Source: Chlorops oryzae
Lineage: Eukaryota; Arthropoda; Insecta; Diptera; Chloropidae
NCBI GenBank assembly: GCA_020466095.1
Contig: CM035808.1
Span: forward strand, 47,128,893-47,192,892
Length of the DNA stretch: 64,000 nucleotides
Reading direction: 5' to 3'
Shown here one piece after another: positions 47,863 to 59,204 of this stretch. Within the stretch, counting starts at the first letter, position 1. Every line of letters begins with the position of its first letter. The position numbers and the translations under genes were made by a program. The notes beneath the pieces were generated by a model, which was not told the origin of the DNA, did no database searches, and saw only the letters and a program-made list of their open reading frames with translations.

Positions 47863-48594
47863 TATGTAGAATAAGGATTATTATTCCATAACGAAAAATA
47901 TCAAAATCGATAGCCCCGTTATAGCAATTTGAATTTGTTTACTTCAATTGTTTATATTTTTAACAAAAAACCGTGTATTTACAAAAACAAAATTTCATTC
48001 AGAAGTGTGTCTTATTGATAATCTTCAAACCAAAAATTAGCAAGATACATGCAACAGATGCATAAAAAAAATAAACCGATTTCATTCCGAAAAAATGATA
48101 TTGACAATAACTTTCGTTAAAATTCGAATTTCGCAAAACTGTTCAAATTGTATTTATTACTGGTTATTGTGACTTAAAAAAAAGTCGAAAATCCGACCAT
48201 CGAAAAAAATGTGGTTAACTTGAGAAATTTTCACTCATATTCTATTAGAAATTGAGTTAAACGAGTTGCACTGTACCACAGTAAGGATTTATATTTGTTT
48301 CTTTTTTATAAGCTAAGGAGAATACTTCTTTTTGTAATGTATTTAATAAATAGTATTGTTATAATAAAATGAAGTAAAAAAAAATTTTGCTCTGTCGCAT
48401 GGTGCCATGACTACTACCCACTCCGATTTTTTGTGTCCCGCCGCGCCTGGCGGACACCCACGGGACCGAAAAATATGTCCGCTTAACAGAGGTGTCCACT
48501 TAAGAGGCAACTATTTGCGATGCAGGAACACTAGAGCATTGCCAAAAAGTGTCCGTTTAAGAAGAGTGTCCGCAAGGAGAGTGTTCACTGTATA

Positions 48595-49180
48595 CACTTT
48601 TGGACAGAAACACATACATATATATACGTACAGGTATACATATACATGCAACTGGGGGGAAAATCGGTTAACTATCCATATCTGATGGAAAAGCATGTCA
48701 ATATTCATTTCCGTAGAATATTTCACTTAATGATATGTGTGCATTTAAATTGTATTCCGAAAAATGTCGATCAACGCAACCTGTCAATGCGCTTTCAATG
48801 GCCCATTTATTTGTATATTTTTCGGCTGAATTGGAATGCATATTCGAATATCGAATTTCAGATAATCAGAGATTCTATGTATGTAAAGCAATCACATATA
48901 TGGGAAATGAAACCACTTACAGAACTTAAATTTTTTTTTTTTTTGCAGGATATGTCAATGGTTTTAAAAAATTCTGAGAGTTTCATGCTCGTGTGTGTTT
49001 GTGTGTGTTTGTTTATCGATAAAACGTAGCTTTGATTTCGCTTTGTCACTATAAAAATAAGTAAATGATAAATCGATCTCAAAACAAAATTAAAGCCTAT
49101 TGGGCTGTCAGCTTTCCTAATATGAAAGAACGTAGCCGAAAAGTCCCAAAAAATGTTAGAGAATGCTTTAAAATGGTAGA
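48595..49180. other. No recognisable gene
   Basis: A TACATATATATACGTACAGG-type AT stretch lies at 48610-48650 and a T run near 48931. The small frames are uninformative. Confidence 0.45.
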
Positions 49181-49184
49181 GTCA

Positions 49185-49640
49185 ACATTTGAAGTACCGG
49201 TTATTCAGCAACGAATACCCGTTACTCAGGGGCGTGTCCAGAGAAAGAGTGCTGTGTATATTGAAAAATTATAAGACATTAACCCAAAAAAATTTTAGGG
49301 AGGCTAGAGGAAGTTTAGAGAGTTATGGACCAAAAACCAAAAAAAAATCCGAAAAATTCCTGGCGTCCGATTTGGCTGAAAATTTATATAGAGAATAAGT
49401 GAAAAATTCTAAGAATTTTGGCGTCACTCTCCTCAAAGGAAAAAACTTAGTCAAAACTTCTATAAAAACGCAAGAGATTGCTTTAAAAAAGTTAGGAGTC
49501 AAGAATCGAAATACCGGCTACCAAATAACGAACACTTTCGGGTCTACTGAACTAATGCAGCTTAGGCAAAAAATTTAAAAATTCACAGAATGATCGGAAT
49601 CAACAATCAAAGTACCAATTACTTAGTAATGAGAACTTAA
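49185..49640. repeat. Degenerate ~115-bp satellite, cluster 2
   Basis: The same words as in the 41.5-42.2 kb cluster occur here: GAAGTACCGGTTATTCAGCA (49190), GAAATACCGGCTACCAAATA (49507) and AAAGTACCAATTACTTAGTA (49609). The shared spacers are GAACTAATGCAGCTTA and AAAAATTTAAAAATTC. Units between 49.25 and 49.5 kb are badly decayed. Same orientation as cluster 1, about 7.5 kb away. Confidence 0.65.
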
Positions 49641-50200
49641 AAAAAATTAATAAAAATCCTTTTGGGCTATCAAAATTCATCAAATAGAAGACGATACAAC
49701 ATAAAGCCCAAGCGTGATGTCCATAATTTAAAGTTAAAGTTTGGTCAATTAATTAGAAGCGAGTTATTCTAGAGAAAACTTGTCCACATTTCCAAAATTC
49801 CTTCAATAACAATCAACTAGTCTCTGAGCAAATAGAAAGGCCTATTGGTAGAAGTACAGTCCAAAGGACTTGTGTAAGACGGTCAGCTCTATTTTGTTAT
49901 TCCCTAATACATACATATATGAAACAGATGCAAAAATTTACATCCAATTAAATGGAAATTGGCCACGTTTCAAGGTAGTAACAACCCTGCAGTAACTTTG
50001 AAGATGATTTGCTTAACGTGACTACTTACGTCACCAGAAACAAATGAAGTAGTTGAAATGAAGATAAAGATTGTAGCAAGTACAACTAGAAAATATATAG
50101 ATACAAGAGGGATGGTTTATTTCTATTGACTTTGTCAACAGTTTGTTGACGTTTCGTATGTTCAACACAGTTCGAATTTCATTCATTTAATATATTTGAT

Positions 50201-50530
50201 GCGCGTGGATCAGAGGGCTCATTGGAGTGGTGGAAGTGTTTCCGCTTAGCAATCTGAAGGTTCGTGGTTCAAGTCCCGACGGAGGCTCAGGAAGTGTTCT
50301 ACGCTCAGGGATGGGAAAACAAGTTAGGTGCAAAAAAAGATTTTAAAAATCTCGATGATCTTTCATTTTACTATTTAAAAAATATTTTGCATACAAATGT
50401 TTGTCGAAAGCCAGTTGATTTTTTAACTTATTATCAACTTAAAAAAAAAAATTATTAACAAAATTTAAAAAAAACATATAAGTATAAAAAATCCAACTCT
50501 CGGCTGGGATTTGAACCTGCGGACTTCAAA
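50201..50530. mobile_element. Two facing tRNA-like SINE heads
   Basis: On the + strand an A-box-like TGGAGTGGTGGAAGTG (50223-50238) is followed by a B box GGTTCAAGTCC (50266-50276). On the minus strand a B box GGTTCAAATCC (50517-50507) lies beyond an AT-rich stretch, so two heads point toward each other. Neither folds into a convincing tRNA with a sound acceptor stem, so I call them SINE relics, not tRNA genes. The minus-strand A box is poorly preserved. Confidence 0.5.
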
Positions 50531-50599
50531 ATAATCATTTATGTCAAAATTTAGCAAACGCTGTGTCTAAAACTAATTCAACTAACTCATGTATCAAAT

Positions 50600-51085
50600 T
50601 GGTATTACTGTTTCTAGCATGTCAATAGTCATTGCGTCACTGGTAGATTCGTAGGACAACATAATGTTAACTGTGGATAGGCGAAAGCATTGCAGCGTAG
50701 ATAGAATGTGACTAGTTATGTTCAAATGAAAACTACTTTTAAACTACTCACGCTTCCTGCAGGGAATTCTTTTACAAATACATTATAAATTTCTCGGCAT
50801 ATGGAAAGGTTCACAGATAAGTAAATGAAATGATTATAGAGCTCACAATCCGGAGAGGTTTTCCTTAACAAATAATTTTAATCTTAAGAGGAGAGGTTAT
50901 TTTTCTTTCGAACATAATATTCTCTAATAGTACATATTACAGTTGTTATGTCTTCCAATTGAAAAAGGAACCATAAATATCTTATTTGCTAAGCTGAATA
51001 ATGCTGAGTAGAAAACGAATCATTCTTAAGGCGAAACGACCCATGTAGTATGGCATATGTACCACGGACTTGAGTTCTATACCTT
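50600..51085. other. No recognisable gene
   Basis: AT-rich sequence with no assignable feature. Confidence 0.45.
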
Positions 51086-51087
51086 TT

Positions 51088-51540
51088 TATACCCGACACA
51101 CACTGTGTCGAGGGTATATTGCGTTTGTGTGGTTGTGTGTAACACCCAGAACCAGTTGAGATAGAAATGATCACCGTCACCAGGTGATTCGATTTAGACA
51201 TGTCCGTCCGTCTGTCTGTATACAGTTTTCTTATCGAAGGAGTTGAGCTATATAAATTTGGTATGCGTGCTCACGGGGACCTGGGTAAGAACAAGTTCGA
51301 GAATGGACCATTTTTAGGGGTACTTCCAGTACTAGGGTCTGTTACGAAAATCACAAAAACTGCTCCTTCACCCGAAACTTAAATGGGACTTTAACGAAAT
51401 TTGGCACGTATGCGTCCCTGATAGCCATAAATATCCTCCCCAAAAATTGTTTTTTTTTCGATCGGTCCATTATTAAGAGTGCCTCCAGTACTAGGGTCTG
51501 TCACAAAAATCCAAAAACTGCCTCAAAATCGGACCCGGGG
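51088..51540. repeat. Dispersed dipteran repeat with terminal hairpin
   Basis: It opens with a hairpin (51088-51118: TATACCCGACACA, loop CAC, then TGTGTCGAGGGTATA) and continues with ACACCCAGAACCAG, GATTTAGACATG and TCCGTCCGTCTGTCTGT. This order of landmarks is familiar from a very common interspersed repeat in Drosophila and other flies. I cannot give its name with certainty. TCCAGTACTAGGGTCTGT occurs twice, at about 51325 and 51485, so the 3' part includes a ~160-bp duplication. No coding capacity. Confidence 0.55.
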
Positions 51541-51824
51541 TCGGTCCCAAAGAGGTGAGGACCGGTCGCGTTTCAATACGTTCAACTCACCCGTTATTCC
51601 ACAGCGCTGTCATTGAAAAACAACCGGTCCATTTTCAAAGCTTTTAGGGTCGGTTGTGGGTGGGTCCATATGGCCTTAAATGAGGGTGAGTTTTTTTTTT
51701 TTTATATTTATTTTTATATAAAAAATGAAAATTTTTTTTTTTGTATTTTGTTTATATTGCCTTTTTTGTTTTTTTAAACCTTTTTGTTACACAACATTAT
51801 AATATTTCCTTTTTGATTTTCCCG

Positions 51825-51900
51825 CCTCGGCCGAGCCTCGAACCGCAGAACTCTGGGTTGGTAAATTGGTGTCTTAACCATTACGCCAAACAAGCAAGTT
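51825..51900 (-). mobile_element. tRNA-derived SINE head (minus strand)
   Basis: On the minus strand TGGCGTAATGGTTAAGAC (51888-51871) is a good A box and GGTTCGAGGCT (51844-51834) a B box, with tRNA-like spacing. The downstream part is T/A-rich. No good acceptor stem, so a SINE relic is preferred over a tRNA gene. Confidence 0.55.
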
Positions 51901-52069
51901 TAACGCTTAGATCAAAACGCTGACTCAAGTTTTTGGGAAACATGCGTCAAGAATTTTTCACTTTCACAGAAAAAAAATTCTTGAAAAATAAATATAAAAA
52001 AAAAAATTTTAAATATGAACATAACAAAGTCTTAGGTAATTGAAAAAAAAAAATTCTTTCTAAAACGAG

Positions 52070-52136
52070 CAAGGGCTCGAACTCCCACCCTCTCGGTTGC
52101 GAAGCGAGAGTCTTAACCATCAAGCTAACTTGCCTT
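52070..52136 (-). mobile_element. tRNA-derived SINE head (minus strand), second copy
   Basis: On the minus strand TTAGCTTGATGGTTAAGA (52128-52111) is an A box and GAGTTCGAGCCC a B box (about 52085-52074). An anticodon-stem-like CTCTCG…CGAGAG lies between them. The T stem and acceptor stem pair poorly, so it is probably a SINE relic and not a working tRNA. It shares the GATGGTTAAGAC context and AT-rich downstream sequence with the head 240 bp to the left. Confidence 0.55.
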
Positions 52137-52139
52137 GAG

Positions 52140-53986
52140 ACTCACCTTGGATCGGTCGCGGTGCATATCAATTTCAGGTCGGTCCTATATGGACTCACCT
52201 AGGTCCGCTCCATTTTACACCGAAAACATTTCATTACTGCAGGGTAGTTATTAGTTCTTTTTTAAACTTGCAACATATCTGCCTTCATATTTTTTGTTCT
52301 TTCTGTTTTGTCATAAACAATAGTGTTTTTCTATGCTCTTCCGCAAACAATGACAAAACAAAGGCAAGATAATAAGAAACAGCAGGCGGTTGGTTTCCCA
52401 GAAGCTTTAAGCAATGCACTCACACACACACAGAACAGAGATACTTTCAACATCATGTAAAACATCACGCATGCTGCAAGCGACAACAAAAGCACTCTCG
52501 ACCAACTAAAGAAGAACAAGCAGAAATTAATGTTTTTGTTTCCTCAAATCGTAAAAACAAATAAATAATGTCCCCCTGGGTGTGGGAGCCACGTTTTCAA
52601 AGTAGCTGCAAAAGATGCGAAACTAAAAGCGCCAATTCAGTGTGAAGAGGTTTTTAATATTTTTTTTAATTTTTTTTCATTTTTTTTTTTCAAATAGGTC
52701 AAGGACTTTATCTGTGAGTAACTTATAATTTCGAGTAGAGTGCATTAAAAAACTTTTGAAAAAAGTAGAAAAAAAAACAAGAAAATTCAAATAAATTTGC
52801 ACCTTCCAAAGCTCGTGCTCGAAACCCTTATTTAGAGAACGCCATAATTTACCGTTGAACTCAAAGCCGAGTACTTAAGCAACGAAGGTCCAAGGTTGGG
52901 TTTCGCCGTGAAGCTGGGAATGCTTATTTATTTATTTACTTTTTTTTGAATTCATAGTTCATAGTCTTTTCCATTCTTGTAGCATTTTTTGCATTAAAAG
53001 CAGTCATAGTCATATGAGTTTATTGCCTCGTTGGTCGGATTTGTTAATGGAAGGGTTAAAAATGTGCTTTCGCCTTAAGCTTATTTATTTTAAAGAGTTT
53101 TTATCAAAAAGTTTTTCCATTCATATTAAAATGTTATTCCAGTTTCATAGAAATTTAATTGAATTTTCTTTAATGTTGCAACAATGTGAAATGGATATTC
53201 GAAAAGTGCTCAGAATAACAAATGAGTTGCAAATTAGCTTATTAAAAAAATCATTAATTTTGTAATTAATATCGTTAAAGTGCTTGGTTTTTGTCATTAT
53301 TATAATATATGTATATATATATATATATGTTGTTTTTTGCTTAACGTTATAAAAAATGCAATTTTTTCTCCCCGAAGCAAGGCATAAAACTTTTAATGAA
53401 TAAATAAAACAGCGACAGATGCTTTAAATAAATGAAAGCAGATCCCTGGTAACATGGAAAAAAACTTAAGTTCGAAAGTTTTTTTTTCTTTAGAAAAACA
53501 TTAACCCTTTGAAAATGAGGAGTTCATCATTTAAAATCCTTAATGACCTTTTTTAATCACTGTTCTCCAGGGAGAATACAACTAAATGCAGAGAAAAATC
53601 TTCATAATTCGATGTACAAAAAGGTTAAAGTTTAAACATAGTCAATTCGAACCGTTGTGCTCCACATAAAATTGTATGTACATATGTATGTCAATAACAC
53701 GTTGCTTCTAGGCTTCTGCTCATTTCTCGAAAGACAAAAAAAAAATGCATGAAATATTAACTGAACTAATTGCTTCCACATTTTTCGTGCGTATAAAAGT
53801 AGGCCTAAAAGATTACGGTTTAATTTATGACTCCGTGATGTCTCTCCGTCCGGAGCTCTATAAATTGAGAACAAGCTGTCACAAGCTCTTTAATTAATTG
53901 CACTGATTATTCAATTTAAATTTTGATGGTCACTCATCGAGAGCAGTGTTTTCAATAATGCCAGCGTTACACTTGATTTTTGCTAA

Positions 53987-54018
<32 letters not shown>

Positions 54019-54165
54019 AAATGAATATACTTCGAGGGCAACGCCGTCAATCACTGTCTGTAGACCGTTTACGATGCGAATTTCAATAACGGTTGCGTGT
54101 GAGACCGGCATAGGGTGAATCGTAGCCAATCTAAAGCGGTTGATATAAACAAATTAATGGATAAT
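52140..54165. other. No recognisable gene
   Basis: An (AT)n run lies at about 53306-53328 and a T run at about 53996-54018. No exon or transposon boundary recognised. Confidence 0.45.
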
Positions 54166-54169
54166 TTGT

Positions 54170-54690
54170 TAATTCTTTTCACAAAAATTTTTAATATAAT
54201 TTGTTAATCTCTTCTTATTTTTAAAATATTTTTTTAATGTTTAAATTATTTTATTTTCTAATTTTTAAAATACAATTTTTTTTAGTTTTGCATTTTTTTT
54301 AACACTTTAAATAAGTTCCTATTTAAATTTTTTTTTTAATTTCAATTTAATTCCCTCAATTATTTTTTTATTTTTAATATATTTCTTTAATGATTAAATT
54401 ATTTTTTAATGCTTAAATTAATTTTTTAATTTTTAGTTTTTTTTTTGGATTAATTATTTTAGTTTTTAAAATATTTTATTATTGTTTGTTATTTTGTATT
54501 TTTTTTTTAATTTCTAAATATTTTTTTTATTTTTAACTTTTTTATCCTTCAAATATTTCTTTAATATTTAAATTACTTTTAAATATTTAAATTAATTTTT
54601 TTATAGTGCTCTTATTTTTAGTTGATAGTTTCTTTTTTTAAATAATTTTTCAATTTATTTGAAAAAAAAAAATTTTTTTAACCCTCGCAC
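54170..54690. repeat. T-rich degenerate low-complexity block
   Basis: About 500 bp of nearly T/A-only sequence with T excess on the + strand (TTTTTAAT, ATTTTTTTA, TTTAAATTA words), opposite in strand bias to the blocks at 35.6 and 43.4 kb. Confidence 0.75.
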
Positions 54691-54699
54691 AGGCACTTG

Positions 54700-57600
54700 G
54701 TGCCTGGCCAGACCCCTATGCATTTACATGCATTTCTATGGGAATTAGAGGTGTACGCCATCGAATTTTTAGTTCAAGCAAGTTAATGATTTTAATCTCT
54801 TACCTTTTGATTTCGTTTTAGGATAGAATAAGCTACCTGGTGAAGGCAAAATATACCTGAACAAATTTCCAAATTCTAAAACAAAATTTGTTTCAAAATA
54901 TTTTTCCTCATTTATTTTTATTTTAATTATTAGATATATTACATATTTATAAATTTTTTTATATAAGTCGTTGCTATTTAGTATTTTTTATGTACTTTAT
55001 ATTTTTTTTACAGTTTATATTTCAAATATATTTTATTTGCAGTGTAATTTTTCAAGTGATCTTACAAAAGGCAATCTCTTAAATCAAGAAAACATCGTCC
55101 CAAAGTAGCAATAGAGAAATCTCCCAACTTAAAATCTAAAACATTTGGTTAACAAGAATGTTTTCCTTTAAAATTAACTGCATGCAATTGCGTAAAAAAG
55201 GGATCAGAAATATTTTATGCCATAGCATAGTATTAATATGAAAGTCTTGATGCCAAAATGGGCTTCAAAACAATCCTTAGTTAATTTTTAAAATCCATAT
55301 GCTCTCATAACATTCACTTTCAAATCGTTTGAGGATATACATATTCCAATCGCTTTTTAAAGAAGATTTTCAAAAAGCTGTCAAAAATTTCCTTCAATTA
55401 TTTTTGGGATACTTTGATAAGTCTTCGTACCTACTTAAGAGAGCTTTCCACATTCGAATTTCTATGGTGTTCCTTTAATAATGTCACTCATTTGCTCTCT
55501 TTTTATTTTACATATTTGCTTTGCTCATTTTCTGTTACAATCCGCTGTAAGAGCTTGCTTTCAACTTAAATTCCCTGGGGTGTCAAAATCTATTATCCTT
55601 TTACATTCCAACGCTCCTCTTTCTCAAATCCCTTCCATACTCTCGTCATCTTTGACGTCGATAAAGCTTGATAGCAGGCAGGCAGGCAGGCAGCCTCTAC
55701 ATCGCCGACTCATGTTGCTCGCTAATCACAACAAAGTATCTAATGTCGTACTCCATGCCTCGTATGCCCACCATTTGGCCAAAAGCGCCCTCGCAAATCT
55801 CTCTCACACAGGGTGTGTCTTGTGTTTTGTTAAGTCGTAGCCGTCGTCTCTTCACTTCGGCCCCACGTTGGTATCCTTGCAATTTTTCAAAACAACAAAA
55901 CGCTAGCATCAGTTGCTGCTGCTTCACTTAAACAATTGTTTTTGTTTCGCATTGTACAGCATAACGAGACTCCTACCATTACTACTACTTCTGCAGCTTC
56001 TTAATTTCCTCTTTACCCCGATCTGTCCCTCTTTCTCAGGCACTCTTCATTCTTGGTTACCCAACATTGTTGCTACTATCGGAGCTGTTCGGTGTTTGTT
56101 TATGCCGTTGATGATAAAGTTTCGTATTTTTTTTTCAAATTTTTTTCACTAAAAGTTTGCATATATGTATCTAAATACTAACGTGTGTGTTTGAGTATTT
56201 GCGTGTGTGTGAGTGTGTGGCCTTGTGCAAACATGTATTTGTTACGACCGTTTGAGAAACAACAACAGAAAGCGTAAGCGTGCACAGATCCTGGCTTTTA
56301 CCCTCGCTCGAGAGTTGTCGGTGTCTCAGATTTTCGCTTCGGGGGGAAACGTGAGCACTATGAGCTCCTCCATATATGTATGTATTTGTTAACGACGATG
56401 GAGGAACACTTTGCTGTCATCGTTCAAATCGAGCTTAAGGTATTAAATGCTTAAAAGTGTTTTTTGTTTTTGTTGCTTCTTTTTCTCCTTCGTTTTGTTT
56501 TTCCTTTTTCTTTTGTTTGCTTTCTATATGAAGCTCGCTTTTTCCATATGTTGAAAATATCGGATTATAAGTTACGAGAATTCAAGGAAAACAAGAAGTT
56601 TTTATATGAATAAGTCTCTTTTAAAGCTCAACGGGCGCATGCATAAGTGCATGACATCTTTTCATTTTATTTGCTTTAATAAATTAATTGAGATTGTTGA
56701 AACAAAAGGGGATCCTTGAACCAAGTTGGATAGTTCGGAAAATTGAATAAGTCGATGGTAAACTAAATGTTAAATCGAATGAAACTCTTCGATGGCTTTT
56801 GCCATGAATTTTGTCATCTTTAGATCATACTCGGAAGCCTAAGGATAATTCGTTTATTCAGAGTAGAAGAGACTATTAGGTGATTATCATTTTATATTGA
56901 ATAGATTTTGATATGAATATAAAGGTCTTTCGTCGGAGAATAAGTGTCAAGTAAAATGTTTGCAAGCAAATAGTTAAGGAAATTGAATAAAGGTCAGCAG
57001 GACCCGGCAAGGGTGTGCCAAGCAAAAAATCTGGACCAGGCCCTAAAGGTCAGAAGTAAGAAGTGATGTTTCCGTAACCCTCTTATTGGGTGGCTCCGTC
57101 TCAAGACAAAATCTATTCGAGTAAGGGATCATTTTTTACCCAAACTCCCATGGAAGCGAGCATACAATTTTTATATTTAGATCTTCATTTATTATTTATA
57201 CATTTTTTGAGTTTTTAAATAAAACCTTGTTGAAACTTGTTGAGTGTACGTGTACATAAGAACCGTACGTCTAATCAGTCGCAACGAAATTTATCCTCAA
57301 AAAGCCTTTGAAACCGATATTATTCGAAGCTTTTAAAACAGGAAAATTTGCCCAATGATATCAGAAAAAAGTAAACGAACTCAAAAGATTCCCATTCCCC
57401 TTCCCAATCCAATAAGCAAATCTTTTTGAATGGATTTCAGCAGAAAGCATAGCCTTACTATGCACAGTCATAGGTCAAAGTCATTAATATAATTTCAAAG
57501 TGCACAGGAACTCGTAAGCGATGCCAACGTTACTACACATACACGTACGTACAACTGGGACACGACGGCATTCTTTTATGGCAATGCAAGAGCAAAGCAA

Positions 57601-58535
57601 TCAACCTTAAACATCCTATATATCGAATCGAAAGTTGAGCCCATCGACGGATGCAGTGCGCTCCGTGCTAAAAGGTTTCCATTGCAAATCCGTCTGACTT
57701 GCAAATATCGATCGGCTCGCCTCTATTGCTTGGCCTCTATATATGTATGTATGCGTGTGTGTTTGTGAGTATGTGAATATGTTCGTAGCCCATTGGGCTA
57801 GAGAACCAGTAATTGAGCAAAACGCTCGAAGCTCTTCCTTCGCAGTCCAGGCCATCTATAAGCGCTGATGATGGAAGTTTTTCCCCCTGCAATTTCCTTT
57901 TTTTTTTTTGCGCTTGCAACTTCGTGTTTTAAACTGATGAATGGCCCAGAAAGAATTATATCCAGTTTAAATACACCCGAGCTGGTATGGTGTAAAGTTC
58001 ATCATCAGCAGTTTTTAAAAATTCGTCCGATTGTTCTCTCTCCGTTCCGTTCTTGCGCAGCCTTCAATATTGCCATTATGCTGGGCTATTGTGCCAATTG
58101 CACTCATGTGCTGCACATTAAAATCTCTATCGCCTTGGCCGTTATTGATTTAGAACGGCTACACAATGGCTTCGTGGCCATTCCGAGGGGGAGTGTGCAT
58201 GTGTGTGTGTGTGTGTGTTTTTTTTTTTGTGGGGTCTTTTGTTGTAAGTAACTTGCTCCTATTCCCGCTTAGCATCCTTGCATGATATTCTCACCGTACG
58301 TGTAGTCTTCGTTGGAAATTACTGTTTTTGTTACTGGATATAGTTGGCAAGCGTTTGAGGGTACACTGTAAAAATTATTATTAATTTTTGAAGCTTTAAT
58401 ATAACTCCTGGAAAGTGCCGGCCATGTAGAGGAGACAGGTTGTAAAAGAGAAGAATCTAGATGGGATCGGGCTCTTCTCAGAAAGGGACCAGAAATTCCG
58501 TGAGATTGTTCTTTTAATTTTTGTCGTTTGATTTT
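54700..58535. other. No recognisable gene; short tandem repeats
   Basis: A CAGGCAGGCAGGCAGGCAG run lies at 55676-55694, GTGTGTGT runs at about 56184-56218 and 58198-58217, and a T run near 57899. The frames at 55481-55931 and 57868-58251 are unremarkable and show no domain. Confidence 0.4.
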
Positions 58536-58539
58536 TTTC

Positions 58540-59200
58540 AACTTTATATTTTTTTGTGCACATATTAATTTTTAAAATTATATTTTATTACTTTTGAAAC
58601 TTCAAAAAATTTTTTATCGTTATTAGGTACTTATAAGTATTTATTTTTTTATATTTTAGTTTTTTTTTTTTTTGTTTATATTAGTTTTTAAATTTTTAAA
58701 TTTTTTGTTTTAAGAACTATTTTTTTTTAAATTTTTTAACAATTTCTTTTGACATTCATATTATGTCTTTAATTTTTATTCAGATTTTTTATTTCATATA
58801 ACATTTTATTTATTTAATTTATAGGGAAGAATGCATACAATTAAAAAAAATATTTTTATTTATCGTTTTAAAATTTTTAAAATTTCTGAAAAATTCTTGT
58901 TACTTTTTATAAATAAATTTTTTTCTATTTTTGAATTTTTTGTGCCTTCTTATTTTAATTTTTTTGTTTATTTTTTCATTCTATATTTTAATTATATTTT
59001 TTGATTTTTAAAAAAATTTTAAAAATTGTTGGAACAAGTTTTTAATGTTTTATTTCTTTTATATTATTATTATATTTTTTTTTTTTTTGTTAATATTTTA
59101 TATTTTTTAATTCTTTTAATTTTTTGTAGGTATGTTTTTAAAAAAATAGTTATTTTATTTTTTCCATTTTTTTAAATATTTTTTTTTACTCTTACATCGC
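58540..59200. repeat. T-rich degenerate low-complexity block
   Basis: About 650 bp of T-dominated sequence (TTTTTAATTT, TTTATTTTTT words) with short complex interruptions near 58640 and 58830. Same type and strand bias as 54.2-54.7 kb. Confidence 0.75.
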
Positions 59201-59204
59201 ATTA

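Larger units (their letters stand above)
46318..48449. mobile_element. hAT-like non-autonomous element hosting a mariner
   Basis: The ends are CAGGCCCGGCG and the inverse of CAGGCGCGGCG (11 bp, one mismatch), flanked by GCGGACAC on both sides (46310-46317 and 48450-48457). GGGTAGTA and CTACCCA motifs recur near both ends, as in the related element at 26.27-28.19 kb. Without the mariner it is about 840 bp and has no hAT transposase. Confidence 0.8.
46292..48590. mobile_element. pogo-like MITE split by a hAT element
   Basis: CAGTGTACTCTCTCTTAAGC starts after TA (46290-46291). The other end, GGAGAGTGTTCACTG, lies at 48590 before TA (48591-48592). The two pieces (46292-46317 and 48450-48590) together match the intact 176-bp MITE at 18869-19044. 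The hAT inserted at GCGGACAC, which is now present on both sides. This is the outermost layer of a three-deep nest. Confidence 0.8.

Noticed and set aside
52070..52136. Functional tRNA gene on the minus strand
   Set aside because: The A and B boxes look good, but the T stem and acceptor stem do not pair well, and similar heads nearby point to SINE origin.
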